A stretch of 16,613 nt of DNA from an uncultured Collinsella sp. (lineage in GTDB: Bacteria > Actinomycetota > Coriobacteriia > Coriobacteriales > Coriobacteriaceae). Positions 1 through 6,416 of this stretch are shown here, in pieces. The stretch covers positions 1 through 16,613 of the forward strand of contig CALINZ010000304.1 of the NCBI GenBank assembly GCA_938045085.1, given 5' to 3'. The translations under genes were made by a program, and so were the position numbers. The notes under the pieces are model-generated. The model worked only from the letters and a program-made list of their open reading frames with translations. It made no database searches and had not been told where the DNA came from. The first letter of the stretch is position 1. Each line of letters opens with the position of its first letter.

Positions 1-99
1 AGACATATTAAGGTTGTCGCGAGTTCCGCACGAACAGGAGAGCACTTAATGTGCTCTCCGTCGTGAGCAGGACTGTAGAGCAGCAACCTTAATATGTCT
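1..99. repeat. 99-bp interrupted palindrome at the window edge
   Basis: Bases 1-16 (AGACATATTAAGGTTG) are the exact reverse complement of 84-99. Inside are a 5-bp stem (29-33 with 61-65) and a 9-bp perfect hairpin (37-45 with 51-59, loop TTAAT). The whole segment can fold into one long arm. There is no T-tract after it, so it does not look like a normal terminator. It could be a MITE-like insertion, a structured part of the rplC leader, or a foldback at a contig end, since it begins exactly at base 1. Confidence 0.75.
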
Positions 100-390
100 C
101 AGGCCCGCCCCTCCGCCGCACACTGGGAACGTGCCACGCACTTTACCTGCGTAAACAATGTGAGTGAAATATGAATCTCGATGGATACGCCCGCAGCCGT
201 GTATACTAAACAGCTGTGTGTAACCAGGGGAGTATTCTGGCTGGACAAAATGCCTGCTTAATAGGGTTGTCAGGTAGTCCGGACGCAATACAAGGCTGGG
301 GAGCACGTCGTGTAAGTAGTGGTCCTCTAGGGGCGTACGCTCGGTGGTGTACGCATTGTCCCAAGACCACGCGAGAGTTGGGATCATATC
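100..390 (+). promoter_or_regulatory. Long non-coding leader upstream of rplC
   Basis: I find no convincing gene here; in particular rpsJ (S10), the usual neighbour before L3, is absent. Several hairpins can be drawn on the plus strand: 136-140 with 148-152; 241-246 with 277-282, enclosing 253-256 with 271-274; and a larger one in which 319-324 (GTGGTC) pairs with 365-370 (GACCAC), 330-332 with 360-362, and 333-338 (GCGTAC) with 349-354. The last ends 20 nt before the L3 start. Ribosomal protein leaders often serve as feedback targets, so an autoregulatory role is plausible but is inferred only from position and folding. Confidence 0.5.
181..206 (+). promoter_or_regulatory. Shared ribosomal-leader motif, copy 1 (before rplC)
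   Basis: This 26-nt stretch matches 2046-2071, in the rplB leader, at 23 of 26 positions. The conserved blocks are ATGGA, ACGCCCG and CCGTGTATAC. The 3' end overlaps TATACT (202-207), which could be a -10 box, but no good -35 lies 16-18 bp upstream. The motif may therefore be a promoter core, a protein-binding DNA site or part of an RNA leader; the sequence does not decide between these. Confidence 0.55.
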
Positions 391-1011
391 TTGATCAGCA
401 TGATTCTCGGCCGCAAGATTGGCATGACCCAGGTTTGGGACGAGGACGACAACGTCGTTCCCGTCACGGTCATCCAGGCTGGCCCCTGCGCTGTCTCGCA
501 GGTTAAAACTCAGGCAACCGACGGCTATGACGCCGTCCAGATCGGTTTCGGCGACATCAAGGCCAAGAACGTGAACAAGCCCATGGCTGGTCACTTCGCC
601 AAGGCCGGCGTCGAGCCTGTCCGTTTCCTTCGTGAGGTCCGCGTCGAGAACGGCGAGGAGCACAAGGTCGGCGAGGTCGTCACCGTCGCTGATTTCGCTG
701 ATGTCGAGAAGGTCGACGTCATCGGTACCTCCAAGGGTAAGGGCTTCCAGGGTCGCATCAAGCGCTGGGGTCAGCGCCGCGGTCCTATGACGCATGGTTC
801 TCACTTCCAGCGTCACCCCGGTTCTATCGGTCAGTGCGCCTATCCTGCGCGCGTCCTCAAGGGCGTCAAGATGGCCGGTCACATGGGTAACGAGCGCGTT
901 ACCGTCAAGAACCTTTCCGTTGTCCGCATCGATGCCGAGCAGAACCTCATCTTGGTCAAGGGCGCTGTCCCGGGTGCCAAGAATGGTCTCGTCGCCATCC
1001 GTATGGCCTAA
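391..1011 (+). CDS. rplC: 50S ribosomal protein L3
   Basis: Large-subunit protein L3, an early assembly protein that reaches the peptidyl transferase centre. The N-terminus (ILGRKIGMTQVWDE), the central GTSKGKGFQGRIKRWG and the loop THGSHFQRHPGSIG...MAGHMG are diagnostic. At 206 residues it has the usual length. I prefer the TTG start at 391: a GGGA-like Shine-Dalgarno lies about 7 nt upstream and gives MISMILG, whereas the ATG at 400 has no ribosome-binding site at proper spacing. A gap of 46 nt with AAGGAG leads to rplD. It is the first ribosomal gene in the window, which is unusual because S10 normally precedes it. Confidence 0.97.
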   Translation: MISMILGRKIGMTQVWDEDDNVVPVTVIQAGPCAVSQVKTQATDGYDAVQIGFGDIKAKNVNKPMAGHFAKAGVEPVRFLREVRVENGEEHKVGEVVTVADFADVEKVDVIGTSKGKGFQGRIKRWGQRRGPMTHGSHFQRHPGSIGQCAYPARVLKGVKMAGHMGNERVTVKNLSVVRIDAEQNLILVKGAVPGAKNGLVAIRMA

Positions 1012-1057
1012 GGGTCCAGCCCATTTAGCCCAGCGTCATACCAAGGAGAACACTTAA

Positions 1058-1684
1058 ATGGCAAAGTTTGAAGTAAAGAACAGCGAGGGCAAGAAGGTCG
1101 CCGAGGCCGAGCTCGCCGCTGAGGTGTACGGCATCGAGCCGAACATCCACGTTATGCACCACATCGTCAAGTGCCAGATGGCCTCTTGGCGTCAGGGCAC
1201 CCAGTCCGCTAAGGGCCGCTCTGAGGTTTCCGGTGGCGGCAAGAAGCCTTGGCGTCAGAAGGGCACCGGCCGTGCCCGCCAGGGTTCCATCCGTGCTGCC
1301 CAGTGGCGTCACGGTGGCGTTGTCTTCGCCCCCAAGCCCCGTTCCTACGCTAAGCGTATGAACAACAAGGAGGTCAAGCTGGCTATGCGCTCTGCGCTGT
1401 CCGCCAAGCTGGCCGATGGCGAGCTCGTGCTCGTCGACGACTACGGCTTCGAGAAGCCTTCTACCAAGGCTGCCGTTGCCATGCTCAAGGCTCTCGGCCT
1501 TGAGGGCAAGCGTCTGACCATCATCGTTCGCGATGAGGACGTCAACGCCTACCTATCGTTCCGCAACATTCCCAAGACGTTCATCATCACTGCCGACGAG
1601 GCCAATGCCTATGATCTCGTCAACAACAACGCCGTGCTGATGCCCGCCGACATCGCCGCTCACTTCGGGGAGGTGCTTGCTTAA
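1058..1684 (+). CDS. rplD: 50S ribosomal protein L4
   Basis: L4/L1e family, 208 residues. It lines the exit tunnel through an extended loop, visible here as the basic, glycine-rich stretch with RQGTQSAKGRSEVSGGGKKPW followed by RQKGTGRARQGS (about residues 45-80). In Escherichia coli L4 also represses the S10 operon through its leader RNA; whether that applies here is unknown, but a long structured leader does precede this operon. AAGGAG sits upstream of the ATG. The stop codon directly abuts the rplW start (TAAATG), consistent with translational coupling. Confidence 0.98.
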   Translation: MAKFEVKNSEGKKVAEAELAAEVYGIEPNIHVMHHIVKCQMASWRQGTQSAKGRSEVSGGGKKPWRQKGTGRARQGSIRAAQWRHGGVVFAPKPRSYAKRMNNKEVKLAMRSALSAKLADGELVLVDDYGFEKPSTKAAVAMLKALGLEGKRLTIIVRDEDVNAYLSFRNIPKTFIITADEANAYDLVNNNAVLMPADIAAHFGEVLA

Positions 1685-1972
1685 ATGACCGCCCACGAGA
1701 TCATCATTCGTCCGATCGTGTCCGAGCGTTCCTTCTCCGGTATGGAGCAGAACAAGTACACGTTCGAGGTCGCCAAGGATGCTAACAAGTATCAGATCAA
1801 GGATGCCGTCGAGGAGATCTTCGGCGTCAAGGTCGTTCGCGTGAACACCCTGACGGTCAAGCCCAAGACCAAGCGCGTGCGCTATGTCGCTGGCAAGACC
1901 CGTTCTTGGAAGAAGGCCATCGTCACGCTGGCCGAGGGCGACACCATCGAGGTCTTTGGCAACCAGGCCTAA
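1685..1972 (+). CDS. rplW: 50S ribosomal protein L23
   Basis: L23 family, 95 residues, located at the tunnel exit where it docks trigger factor and SRP. Typical features are the N-terminal IIRPIVSERSF (usual form: PxxTEKS), KYTFEVAKDANKYQIKDAVE and VNTLTVKPKTKR. The ATG follows the rplD stop immediately. Its ribosome-binding site, GGGGAGG, lies inside the end of rplD about 11 nt upstream. A 179-nt non-coding gap then separates it from rplB, in contrast to the tight packing elsewhere in the operon. Confidence 0.98.
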   Translation: MTAHEIIIRPIVSERSFSGMEQNKYTFEVAKDANKYQIKDAVEEIFGVKVVRVNTLTVKPKTKRVRYVAGKTRSWKKAIVTLAEGDTIEVFGNQA

Positions 1973-1990
1973 GACTCGCTGCTGTTGAGT

Positions 1991-2034
1991 GAGCTCATGC
2001 CTCCCAAATAGGGGAGGCGAGAGCTCAAGGTTTT
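1991..2034 (+). promoter_or_regulatory. Terminator-like hairpin between rplW and rplB
   Basis: GAGCTC (1991-1996) pairs with GAGCTC (2021-2026), and GCCTCCC (1999-2005) pairs with GGGAGGC (2012-2018). Together they form a strong two-part hairpin, followed by AAGG and TTTT (2031-2034). The short T-run is displaced from the stem, so it may be a weak or partial terminator, an attenuator or an RNA-processing site that uncouples rplC-D-W from the genes downstream. Confidence 0.6.
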
Positions 2035-2151
2035 GGGCGTATAAAATGGACACGCCCGGAACCGTGTATACGTCCGGTGTCATCGCACCCGAGGCAGAAC
2101 CTCGAATCCCTGTCTGCGATGGCTAACGGATTCCTATTGAAAGGGATTGTA
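2035..2151 (+). promoter_or_regulatory. Structured leader of rplB with shared motif copy 2
   Basis: Bases 2046-2071 are the second copy of the 26-nt motif found before rplC. Possible stems are GGGCGT (2035-2040) with ACGCCC (2052-2057), and the competing CCGGA (2056-2060) with TCCGG (2073-2077). Further on, CATCGCA (2081-2087) pairs with TGCGATG (2115-2121) and encloses the hairpin CGAGG/CCTCG (2090-2094 with 2100-2104). AATCCC (2105-2110) can also pair with GGGATT (2143-2148) at the rplB ribosome-binding site, which would hide it. TATAAA at 2040-2045 could be a -10, but no fitting -35 is seen. Confidence 0.55.
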
Positions 2152-2982
2152 ATGGCTGTAAAGCACCTTAAGCCGACCTCCGCTGGTAGGCGTTGGCAGA
2201 CGATCTCCGACTTCTCCGAGATCACCTGCACCAAGCCCGAGAAGTCTCTTCTCGAGCCCCTGCCCAAGAAGGCCGGTCGTAACAACAACGGCCGCATCAC
2301 CACCCGCCACCAGGGCGGCGGCGTGAAGCGTCGTTACCGCGTGATCGACTTCAAGCGCAACAAGGACGGCGTGCCCGCCAAGGTTGCCACGATCGAGTAC
2401 GATCCGAACCGTTCCGCTCGCATCGCTCTGCTGCACTATGCTGACGGTGAGAAGCGCTACATCCTGGCCCCCAAGGGCCTCGAGGTCGGTCAGACCATCA
2501 TGTCCGGTTCTGACGCCGACATCAAGCCGGGCAACGCTCTGCCCCTCGCCGACATCCCCGTCGGTACGCTCATCCACGCCGTTGAGTTCCAGCCGGGCAA
2601 GGGCGCTGCTATCGCCCGTTCCGCCGGTAACTCCTGCCAGCTGATGGGTAAGGAGGGCAAGTACGCTATCGTCCGTATGCCTTCCTCCGAGATGCGCCGC
2701 ATCCTCGTTACCTGCCGCGCCACCGTCGGTGAGGTCGGCAACGCCGATCACTCCAACATCGTCATCGGCAAGGCCGGCCGTAAGCGTCACATGAACGTGC
2801 GCCCGACCGTCCGCGGTACCGTCATGAACCCTGTCGACCACCCGCACGGCGGTGGCGAGGGCAAGAACCACACCTCTGGTCGTCCCTCCGTTACCCCCTG
2901 GGGTAAGCCGACGAAGGGCCTTCGTACGCGCAAGAAGAAGAAGGTCTCGAACCAGCACATCATTCGTCGCCGTAAGAAGTAA
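2152..2982 (+). CDS. rplB: 50S ribosomal protein L2
   Basis: L2, 276 residues from this start, a core large-subunit protein that supports subunit association and peptidyl transfer. Family landmarks are the N-terminal MAVKHLKPTSAGRR, the central NRSARIALLHYADGEKRYI, and the C-terminal MNPVDHPHGGGEGK, whose histidine has been implicated in activity. The C-terminal tail is basic (TRKKKKVSNQHIIRRRKK). The frame stays open upstream to 2077, but the added 25 residues are not L2-like, and AAAGGGA just before 2152 fits this ATG. Confidence 0.98.
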   Translation: MAVKHLKPTSAGRRWQTISDFSEITCTKPEKSLLEPLPKKAGRNNNGRITTRHQGGGVKRRYRVIDFKRNKDGVPAKVATIEYDPNRSARIALLHYADGEKRYILAPKGLEVGQTIMSGSDADIKPGNALPLADIPVGTLIHAVEFQPGKGAAIARSAGNSCQLMGKEGKYAIVRMPSSEMRRILVTCRATVGEVGNADHSNIVIGKAGRKRHMNVRPTVRGTVMNPVDHPHGGGEGKNHTSGRPSVTPWGKPTKGLRTRKKKKVSNQHIIRRRKK

Positions 2983-3014
2983 TTTCGGATACCGAGTTTT
3001 AGGAGAAAGCACTT

Positions 3015-3275
3015 ATGAGCAGAAGTCTCAAAAAGGGCCCGTTCGTGGAGACTCGCCTTCTCTCGCGTATCACCGCGATGAACGAGGCTGGCAAGAAGGA
3101 CGTCGTGAAGACCTGGTCCCGCGCGTCCACCATCTTCCCCGAGATGGTTGGTCACACCATCGCCGTCCACGACGGCCGCAAGCATGTGCCCGTGTATGTT
3201 ACCGAGTCCATGGTTGGTCACAAGCTCGGCGAGTTCGCGCCGACTCGTACGTTCCGTGGCCACAAGGCCAAATAG
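3015..3275 (+). CDS. rpsS: 30S ribosomal protein S19
   Basis: S19, 86 residues, part of the small-subunit head near the A-site finger. The start SRSLKKGPFV and the segment WSRASTIFPEMVGHTIAVHDGRKHVPVYV are typical, as is the end GEFAPTRTFRGHKAK. It is slightly shorter than the usual 91-93 residues, because the C-terminal tail is brief. AGGAGAAAG lies upstream of the ATG, 32 nt after rplB. It is followed by rplV after 14 nt, as in most S10 operons. Confidence 0.98.
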   Translation: MSRSLKKGPFVETRLLSRITAMNEAGKKDVVKTWSRASTIFPEMVGHTIAVHDGRKHVPVYVTESMVGHKLGEFAPTRTFRGHKAK

Positions 3276-3289
3276 GGGGTTAACCGTAA

Positions 3290-3661
3290 ATGGCAACTAA
3301 GTCTATTGAAACTGAGGCCACCGAGGTTCGCGCCGTCGCTAAGTACGTGCGTGTTTCCCCCAGCAAGGCCCGCCTGGTGGTCGATCTGATCCGCCGCAAG
3401 CCTGTCGCTCAGGCCTTCGACATCCTCCACTTCTGCGACCGCGCCGTCGCCGTGGATGTCGAGAAGGTTCTCCGTTCCGCCGTTGCGAACGCCGAGAACA
3501 ACAACGGTCTGCGTGCCGACAACCTGGTTGTCGCCGCTGCCTATGTTGACGAGGGTCCGACGCTTAAGCGCATCCGTCCCCGCGCCAAGGGTTCCGCTTC
3601 TCGCATTCTGAAGCGTACTTCCCACATCACCGTCGTCGTTGCTCCTCGAAAGGAGGCGTAA
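3290..3661 (+). CDS. rplV: 50S ribosomal protein L22
   Basis: L22, 123 residues. The globular part contains AKYVRVSPSKARLVVDLIRRKPVAQA (split here as AKYVRVSPSK and the following helix), and the tunnel-lining beta hairpin near the C-terminus contains RIRPRAKGSASRILKRTSHI. That hairpin is where macrolide-resistance changes occur in other bacteria; nothing abnormal is obvious here. The N-terminus has about ten residues (MATKSIETEA) before the conserved domain. The ATG is preceded by GGGGGTTAA, and an AGGAGG near the gene's own end serves rpsC. Confidence 0.98.
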   Translation: MATKSIETEATEVRAVAKYVRVSPSKARLVVDLIRRKPVAQAFDILHFCDRAVAVDVEKVLRSAVANAENNNGLRADNLVVAAAYVDEGPTLKRIRPRAKGSASRILKRTSHITVVVAPRKEA

Positions 3662-3667
3662 AGCTGT

Positions 3668-4378
3668 ATGGGTCAGAAAGTCTACCCCACCGGCTTCCGT
3701 CTTGGCATCACCGAGAACTGGCGCTCCCGCTGGTTCGCAGAGAAGGATTACGCTAAGACCCTCGGTAACGATCTCGAGATCCGCAAGTACCTCGAGAAGC
3801 GTCTTTCCCGCGCAGCTGTCTCCCGCGTCGAGATCGAGCGCGCTGGCGACAAGGTGAAGGTCATCATCCTCACCGCTCGCCCCGGCGTTGTCATCGGTAA
3901 GAAGGGTGCCGAGATCGATACCCTCCGCACCGAGCTCGAGAAGGTCGCTGGCGTCTCCAAGGGCCAGCTCTCCGTCGACGTTGTCGAGATCAAGCGCCCC
4001 GAGCTCGACGCCAACCTCGTTGCTCAGTCCATCGCTGAGCAGCTCGAGGGCCGTGTTGCCTTCCGTCGCGCTATGCGCAAGGCTGTCCAGTCCGCCCGCA
4101 AGGCCGGCGCCAAGGGCATCCGTATCCAGTGCTCCGGTCGTCTCGGCGGTGCCGAGATGGGCCGTCGTGAGTGGTACCGCGAGGGTCGCGTGCCTCTGCA
4201 CACCCTCCGTGCCAAGATCGACTACGGCACGGCTGTCGCCAGCACCACCATGGGCGCTTGCGGCGTGAAGGTCTGGATCTACCTGGGCGAGAAGCTCCCG
4301 GGCCAGCCTGTTCCCAACCCTGCACTCGAGGGCTCTTCCCGTCCTCGTCGTCGTAACTCCGAGAGGAGGGGTCAGTAG
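3668..4378 (+). CDS. rpsC: 30S ribosomal protein S3
   Basis: S3, 236 residues, forms part of the mRNA entry site. The N-terminus (GQKVYPTGFRLGI) is typical. The type II KH domain has its GxxG loop at about residues 77-80 (VIGKKGAEI). The C-terminal domain carries IRIQCSGRLGGAEMGRREWYREGRVPLHTLRA in two recognisable halves. A basic, low-complexity tail (SSRPRRRNSERRGQ) ends the protein. AGGAGG lies about 10 nt upstream of the ATG. The TAG stop overlaps the GTG start of rplP by one base. Confidence 0.98.
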   Translation: MGQKVYPTGFRLGITENWRSRWFAEKDYAKTLGNDLEIRKYLEKRLSRAAVSRVEIERAGDKVKVIILTARPGVVIGKKGAEIDTLRTELEKVAGVSKGQLSVDVVEIKRPELDANLVAQSIAEQLEGRVAFRRAMRKAVQSARKAGAKGIRIQCSGRLGGAEMGRREWYREGRVPLHTLRAKIDYGTAVASTTMGACGVKVWIYLGEKLPGQPVPNPALEGSSRPRRRNSERRGQ

Positions 4379-4881
4379 TGCTTGCCCCTAAGCGTATTCT
4401 TCACCGCAAGGTGCAGCGTGGCTCCATGAAGGGCCAGGCCAAGGGTAATACCGAGCTGCATTTCGGTGAGTTTGGTATCCAGGCTCTCGAGGCCCATTGG
4501 ATCACCAACCGTCAGATCGAGGCCGCTCGTATTGCCATGACCCGCTACATGAAGCGTGGCGGTCGTGTCTACATCACGATCTTCCCCGATAAGCCCATCA
4601 CCAAGAAGCCTGCCGAGACTCGCATGGGTTCTGGTAAGGGTAACCCCGAGGAGTGGGTGGCCGTCGTCAAGCCCGGCCGCATCATGTTCGAGGTCAAGGG
4701 TGTTCCCGAGGAGGTCGCTCGCGAGGCTCTGCGTCTTGCGCAGCACAAGCTCCCCATCAAGACCAAGATTGTTGCTGCCAAGAACGCTGAGCAGCGCATC
4801 CAGAAGGAGATGGCTGAGGAGGCCGCTCTCGAGGCCAAGTGGGCTGCTGAGGACGCCGCCGCCGCCAAGGAGGAGAACTAA
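4378..4881 (+). CDS. rplP: 50S ribosomal protein L16 with C-terminal extension
   Basis: L16 binds near the A-site tRNA elbow. Landmarks are MLAPKRILHRKVQRG, FGEFGIQALEAHWITNRQIE, MKRGGRVYI and MGSGKGNPEEWVAVVKPGRI. The start is GTG (TAGTG overlap with rpsC), with GAGAGGAGGGG just upstream, so the unusual start is well supported. The protein has 167 residues, whereas the family usually has about 137-145. The extra tail from about residue 139 is rich in Ala, Glu and Lys, probably a charged helix. The stop overlaps the rpmC ATG (TAATG). Confidence 0.97.
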   Translation: MLAPKRILHRKVQRGSMKGQAKGNTELHFGEFGIQALEAHWITNRQIEAARIAMTRYMKRGGRVYITIFPDKPITKKPAETRMGSGKGNPEEWVAVVKPGRIMFEVKGVPEEVAREALRLAQHKLPIKTKIVAAKNAEQRIQKEMAEEAALEAKWAAEDAAAAKEEN

Positions 4882-5096
4882 TGAAGCCCGCAGAGATTCG
4901 TGAGCTCTCGGACGCTCAGCTCGTTGAGAAGCTGAAGGAAATGCGCGCCGAGCTCTTTAACCTTCGTTTCCAGATGGCCACCAGCCAGCTGGACAACACC
5001 GCTCGCGTCAACACCGTGAAGAAGGACATCGCTCGCGTCCTCACGGAGCAGCGCGCCCGCGAGATCGCAGCGGAGAAGTCCGCTGTCGCCGAGTAG
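4881..5096 (+). CDS. rpmC: 50S ribosomal protein L29
   Basis: L29, 71 residues, a two-helix protein next to L23 at the tunnel exit. The start MKPAEIRELSDAQL and the core ELFNLRFQMATSQLDNTARV are diagnostic, followed by VKKDIARVLTEQRAREI. The ATG shares one base with the rplP stop, and AAGGAGGAG lies immediately upstream, so translational coupling is likely. The gap to rpsQ is 16 nt. Confidence 0.97.
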   Translation: MKPAEIRELSDAQLVEKLKEMRAELFNLRFQMATSQLDNTARVNTVKKDIARVLTEQRAREIAAEKSAVAE

Positions 5097-5112
5097 GACC
5101 TAAGGAGAGAAC

Positions 5113-5373
5113 ATGACTGATTCGCGTAACTCGCGTAAGGTCCGTACGGGTGTCGTTACCTCCGTCTCCGGTGCCAAGACCATTGTTGTCACCATCACCG
5201 AGCGCAAGCGTCACCCCAAGTACGGCAAGATGATGACCAGCTCCAAGAAGCTGCACGCTCACGACGAGGAGTGCACGGCTGGCGTGGGCGATACCGTCCG
5301 CGTTATGGAGACCCGTCCTATGTCCAAGATGAAGCGTTGGCGCCTCATCGAGGTCGTCGAGCGCGCTAAATAA
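5113..5373 (+). CDS. rpsQ: 30S ribosomal protein S17
   Basis: S17, 86 residues, a primary 16S rRNA-binding protein with an OB fold. The pattern RKVRTGVVTSVSGAKTIVV, then RKRHPKYGKMM, KKLHAHDEE, GDTVRVMETRPMSKMKRWRL, is characteristic. AAGGAGAG precedes the ATG. It is followed by a 118-nt gap before rplN, which is unusually large because rpsQ and rplN are normally nearly adjacent; that gap holds a branched fold. Confidence 0.98.
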   Translation: MTDSRNSRKVRTGVVTSVSGAKTIVVTITERKRHPKYGKMMTSSKKLHAHDEECTAGVGDTVRVMETRPMSKMKRWRLIEVVERAK

Positions 5374-5400
5374 GCAGTCGCTCTTACGACTTGTACGTTT

Positions 5401-5466
5401 CCGAAGATGTGCGTATGCCTGGCTTGCATACCACGGGCCGTATAAAGGCTGCGCACCTCTCTTCGG
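5401..5466 (+). promoter_or_regulatory. Branched RNA structure in the rplN leader
   Basis: A multibranch fold can be drawn in the S17-L14 gap. The closing stem is CCGAAGA (5401-5407) with TCTTCGG (5460-5466), then GTGCG (5409-5413) with CGCAC (5452-5456). It encloses two hairpins, GTATGC/GCATAC (near 5413-5418 with 5426-5431; base 5413 can join either stem) and GGCC/GGCT (5436-5439 with 5447-5450, loop GTATAAA). The rplN ribosome-binding site (GGAGG) follows about 12 nt downstream. The G-rich block with GTATAAA resembles GGGCGTATAAAA in the rplB leader. A cis-regulatory role is inferred. Confidence 0.55.
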
Positions 5467-5491
5467 TTCTTAGTTCGGAGGAACATCTACC

Positions 5492-5860
5492 ATGATTCAG
5501 ATGCAAACCATGCTGAACGTCGCCGACAACTCCGGCGCTCGCAAGATTCGCTGCATCAAGGTGCTTGGCGGTTCCAAGCGTCGTTATGCAGGCATCGGCG
5601 ATGTGTTCATCGGTGCTGTCCAGGAGGCTACCCCTGGCGCCAACGTCAAGAAGAAGGACGTTGTCCGTTGCGTCGTCGTTCGCACCGTTAAGGAGATCCG
5701 CCGCAAGGATGGCTCCTACATTCGCTTTGATGAGAACGCCTGCGTTGTCATCAACAACGATGGTTCGCCCGTCGGCACCCGTATCTTCGGGCCCGTCGCT
5801 CGCGAGCTTCGTGACAAGAAGTACATGAAGATCGTCTCGCTCGCTCCCGAGACCCTGTAG
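5492..5860 (+). CDS. rplN: 50S ribosomal protein L14
   Basis: L14, 122 residues, contacts 16S rRNA at an intersubunit bridge. The sequence starts MIQMQTMLNVADNSGARKIRCIKVLGG (N-terminal signature NVADNSGA), followed by KKKDVVRCVVVRTVKEIRRKDG and FDENACVVIN, ending GPVARELRDKKYMKIVSLAPETL. Its length is exactly typical. GGAGG lies upstream, after the branched structure in the leader. The gene is separated from rplX by 13 nt. Confidence 0.98.
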   Translation: MIQMQTMLNVADNSGARKIRCIKVLGGSKRRYAGIGDVFIGAVQEATPGANVKKKDVVRCVVVRTVKEIRRKDGSYIRFDENACVVINNDGSPVGTRIFGPVARELRDKKYMKIVSLAPETL

Positions 5861-5873
5861 TTAGGGGAGATAT

Positions 5874-6179
5874 ATGTATATCAAGAAGGGCGATAAGGTC
5901 CAGGTTCTCTCTGGTAAGGATCGCGGCAAGCAGGGCGTTGTCCTGCGTGCTCTCCCCGCCGAGAACAAGGTCGTTGTCGAGGGCGTTTCGGTCGTCAAGA
6001 AGGCCGTCAAGCCCAACGCTGCCAACCAGCAGGGCGGCATCGTTTCGCAGGAGGCTCCCATCGACGCCTCCAACGTCAATCTCGTTTGCCCCGAGTGCGG
6101 TAAGGTTACCCGCGTCGGTCACGAGAAGGACGGCAAGAACAAGCTGCGCGTCTGCAAGAAGTGCGGCCACAAGTTCTAA
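5874..6179 (+). CDS. rplX: 50S ribosomal protein L24
   Basis: L24, 101 residues, an initiator of large-subunit assembly. It begins with a KOW motif (KKGDKVQVLSGKDRGKQGVVL, about residues 4-24; shown here as its core GDKVQVLSGKDRGKQG). The C-terminal third has paired cysteines, CPEC and CKKC, around a basic segment, a zinc-ribbon-like form common in bacterial L24. GGGGAG precedes the ATG. It is the last ribosomal gene here; a strong terminator follows within 62 nt, and L5 (rplE), its near-universal next neighbour, is absent. Confidence 0.97.
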   Translation: MYIKKGDKVQVLSGKDRGKQGVVLRALPAENKVVVEGVSVVKKAVKPNAANQQGGIVSQEAPIDASNVNLVCPECGKVTRVGHEKDGKNKLRVCKKCGHKF

Positions 6180-6206
6180 GCTGCGCGCAACAGTTAAGTT
6201 GCTAGC

Positions 6207-6241
6207 AAAGGCCCGGATGCCACGGCACCCGGGCCTTTTTT
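6207..6241 (+). terminator. Intrinsic terminator of the ribosomal operon
   Basis: AAAGGCCCGG (6207-6216) pairs perfectly with CCGGGCCTTT (6229-6238), and the 3' arm runs into six T residues (6236-6241). The loop can form a further TGCC/GGCA pairing. This is a textbook Rho-independent terminator directly after rplX and indicates a true operon end. Confidence 0.93.
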
Positions 6242-6391
6242 GATCCCTATTCATTGGGTACTCATTGGGGACAGGCTTAAATGAGTGGTTGCGCGCACGA
6301 AGGCTGGCGTGACAGTTGGTCAGCTTGTGCGTTGCTGCGGACTCGGTGAGGCAACGGTTAAAAGGGCAACTGTTGGCTGGCGCGACGCCTC

Positions 6392-6416
6392 AAATGATCC
6401 GTTTTCCTCCGTCCCC
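6392..6416 (+). repeat. 25-bp interspersed repeat, copy 1
   Basis: It begins AAATGATCCGTTTTCC and ends CTCCGTCCCC. It differs by one base from the copies at 12145-12169 and 12876-12900, which have TTTCCC in place of TTTTCC. It is followed by the small palindrome CCCTAGGG. It lies in an intergenic region, like all the other copies. Confidence 0.85.

Noticed and set aside
46..882. Open frame of 278 codons on the minus strand over the rplC leader and gene
   Set aside because: It is antisense to an unmistakable L3 gene and has no family resemblance; high GC makes long antisense frames common.
2077..2151. Upstream extension of L2 by 25 residues
   Set aside because: The added residues do not resemble L2, and a ribosome-binding site fits the ATG at 2152.
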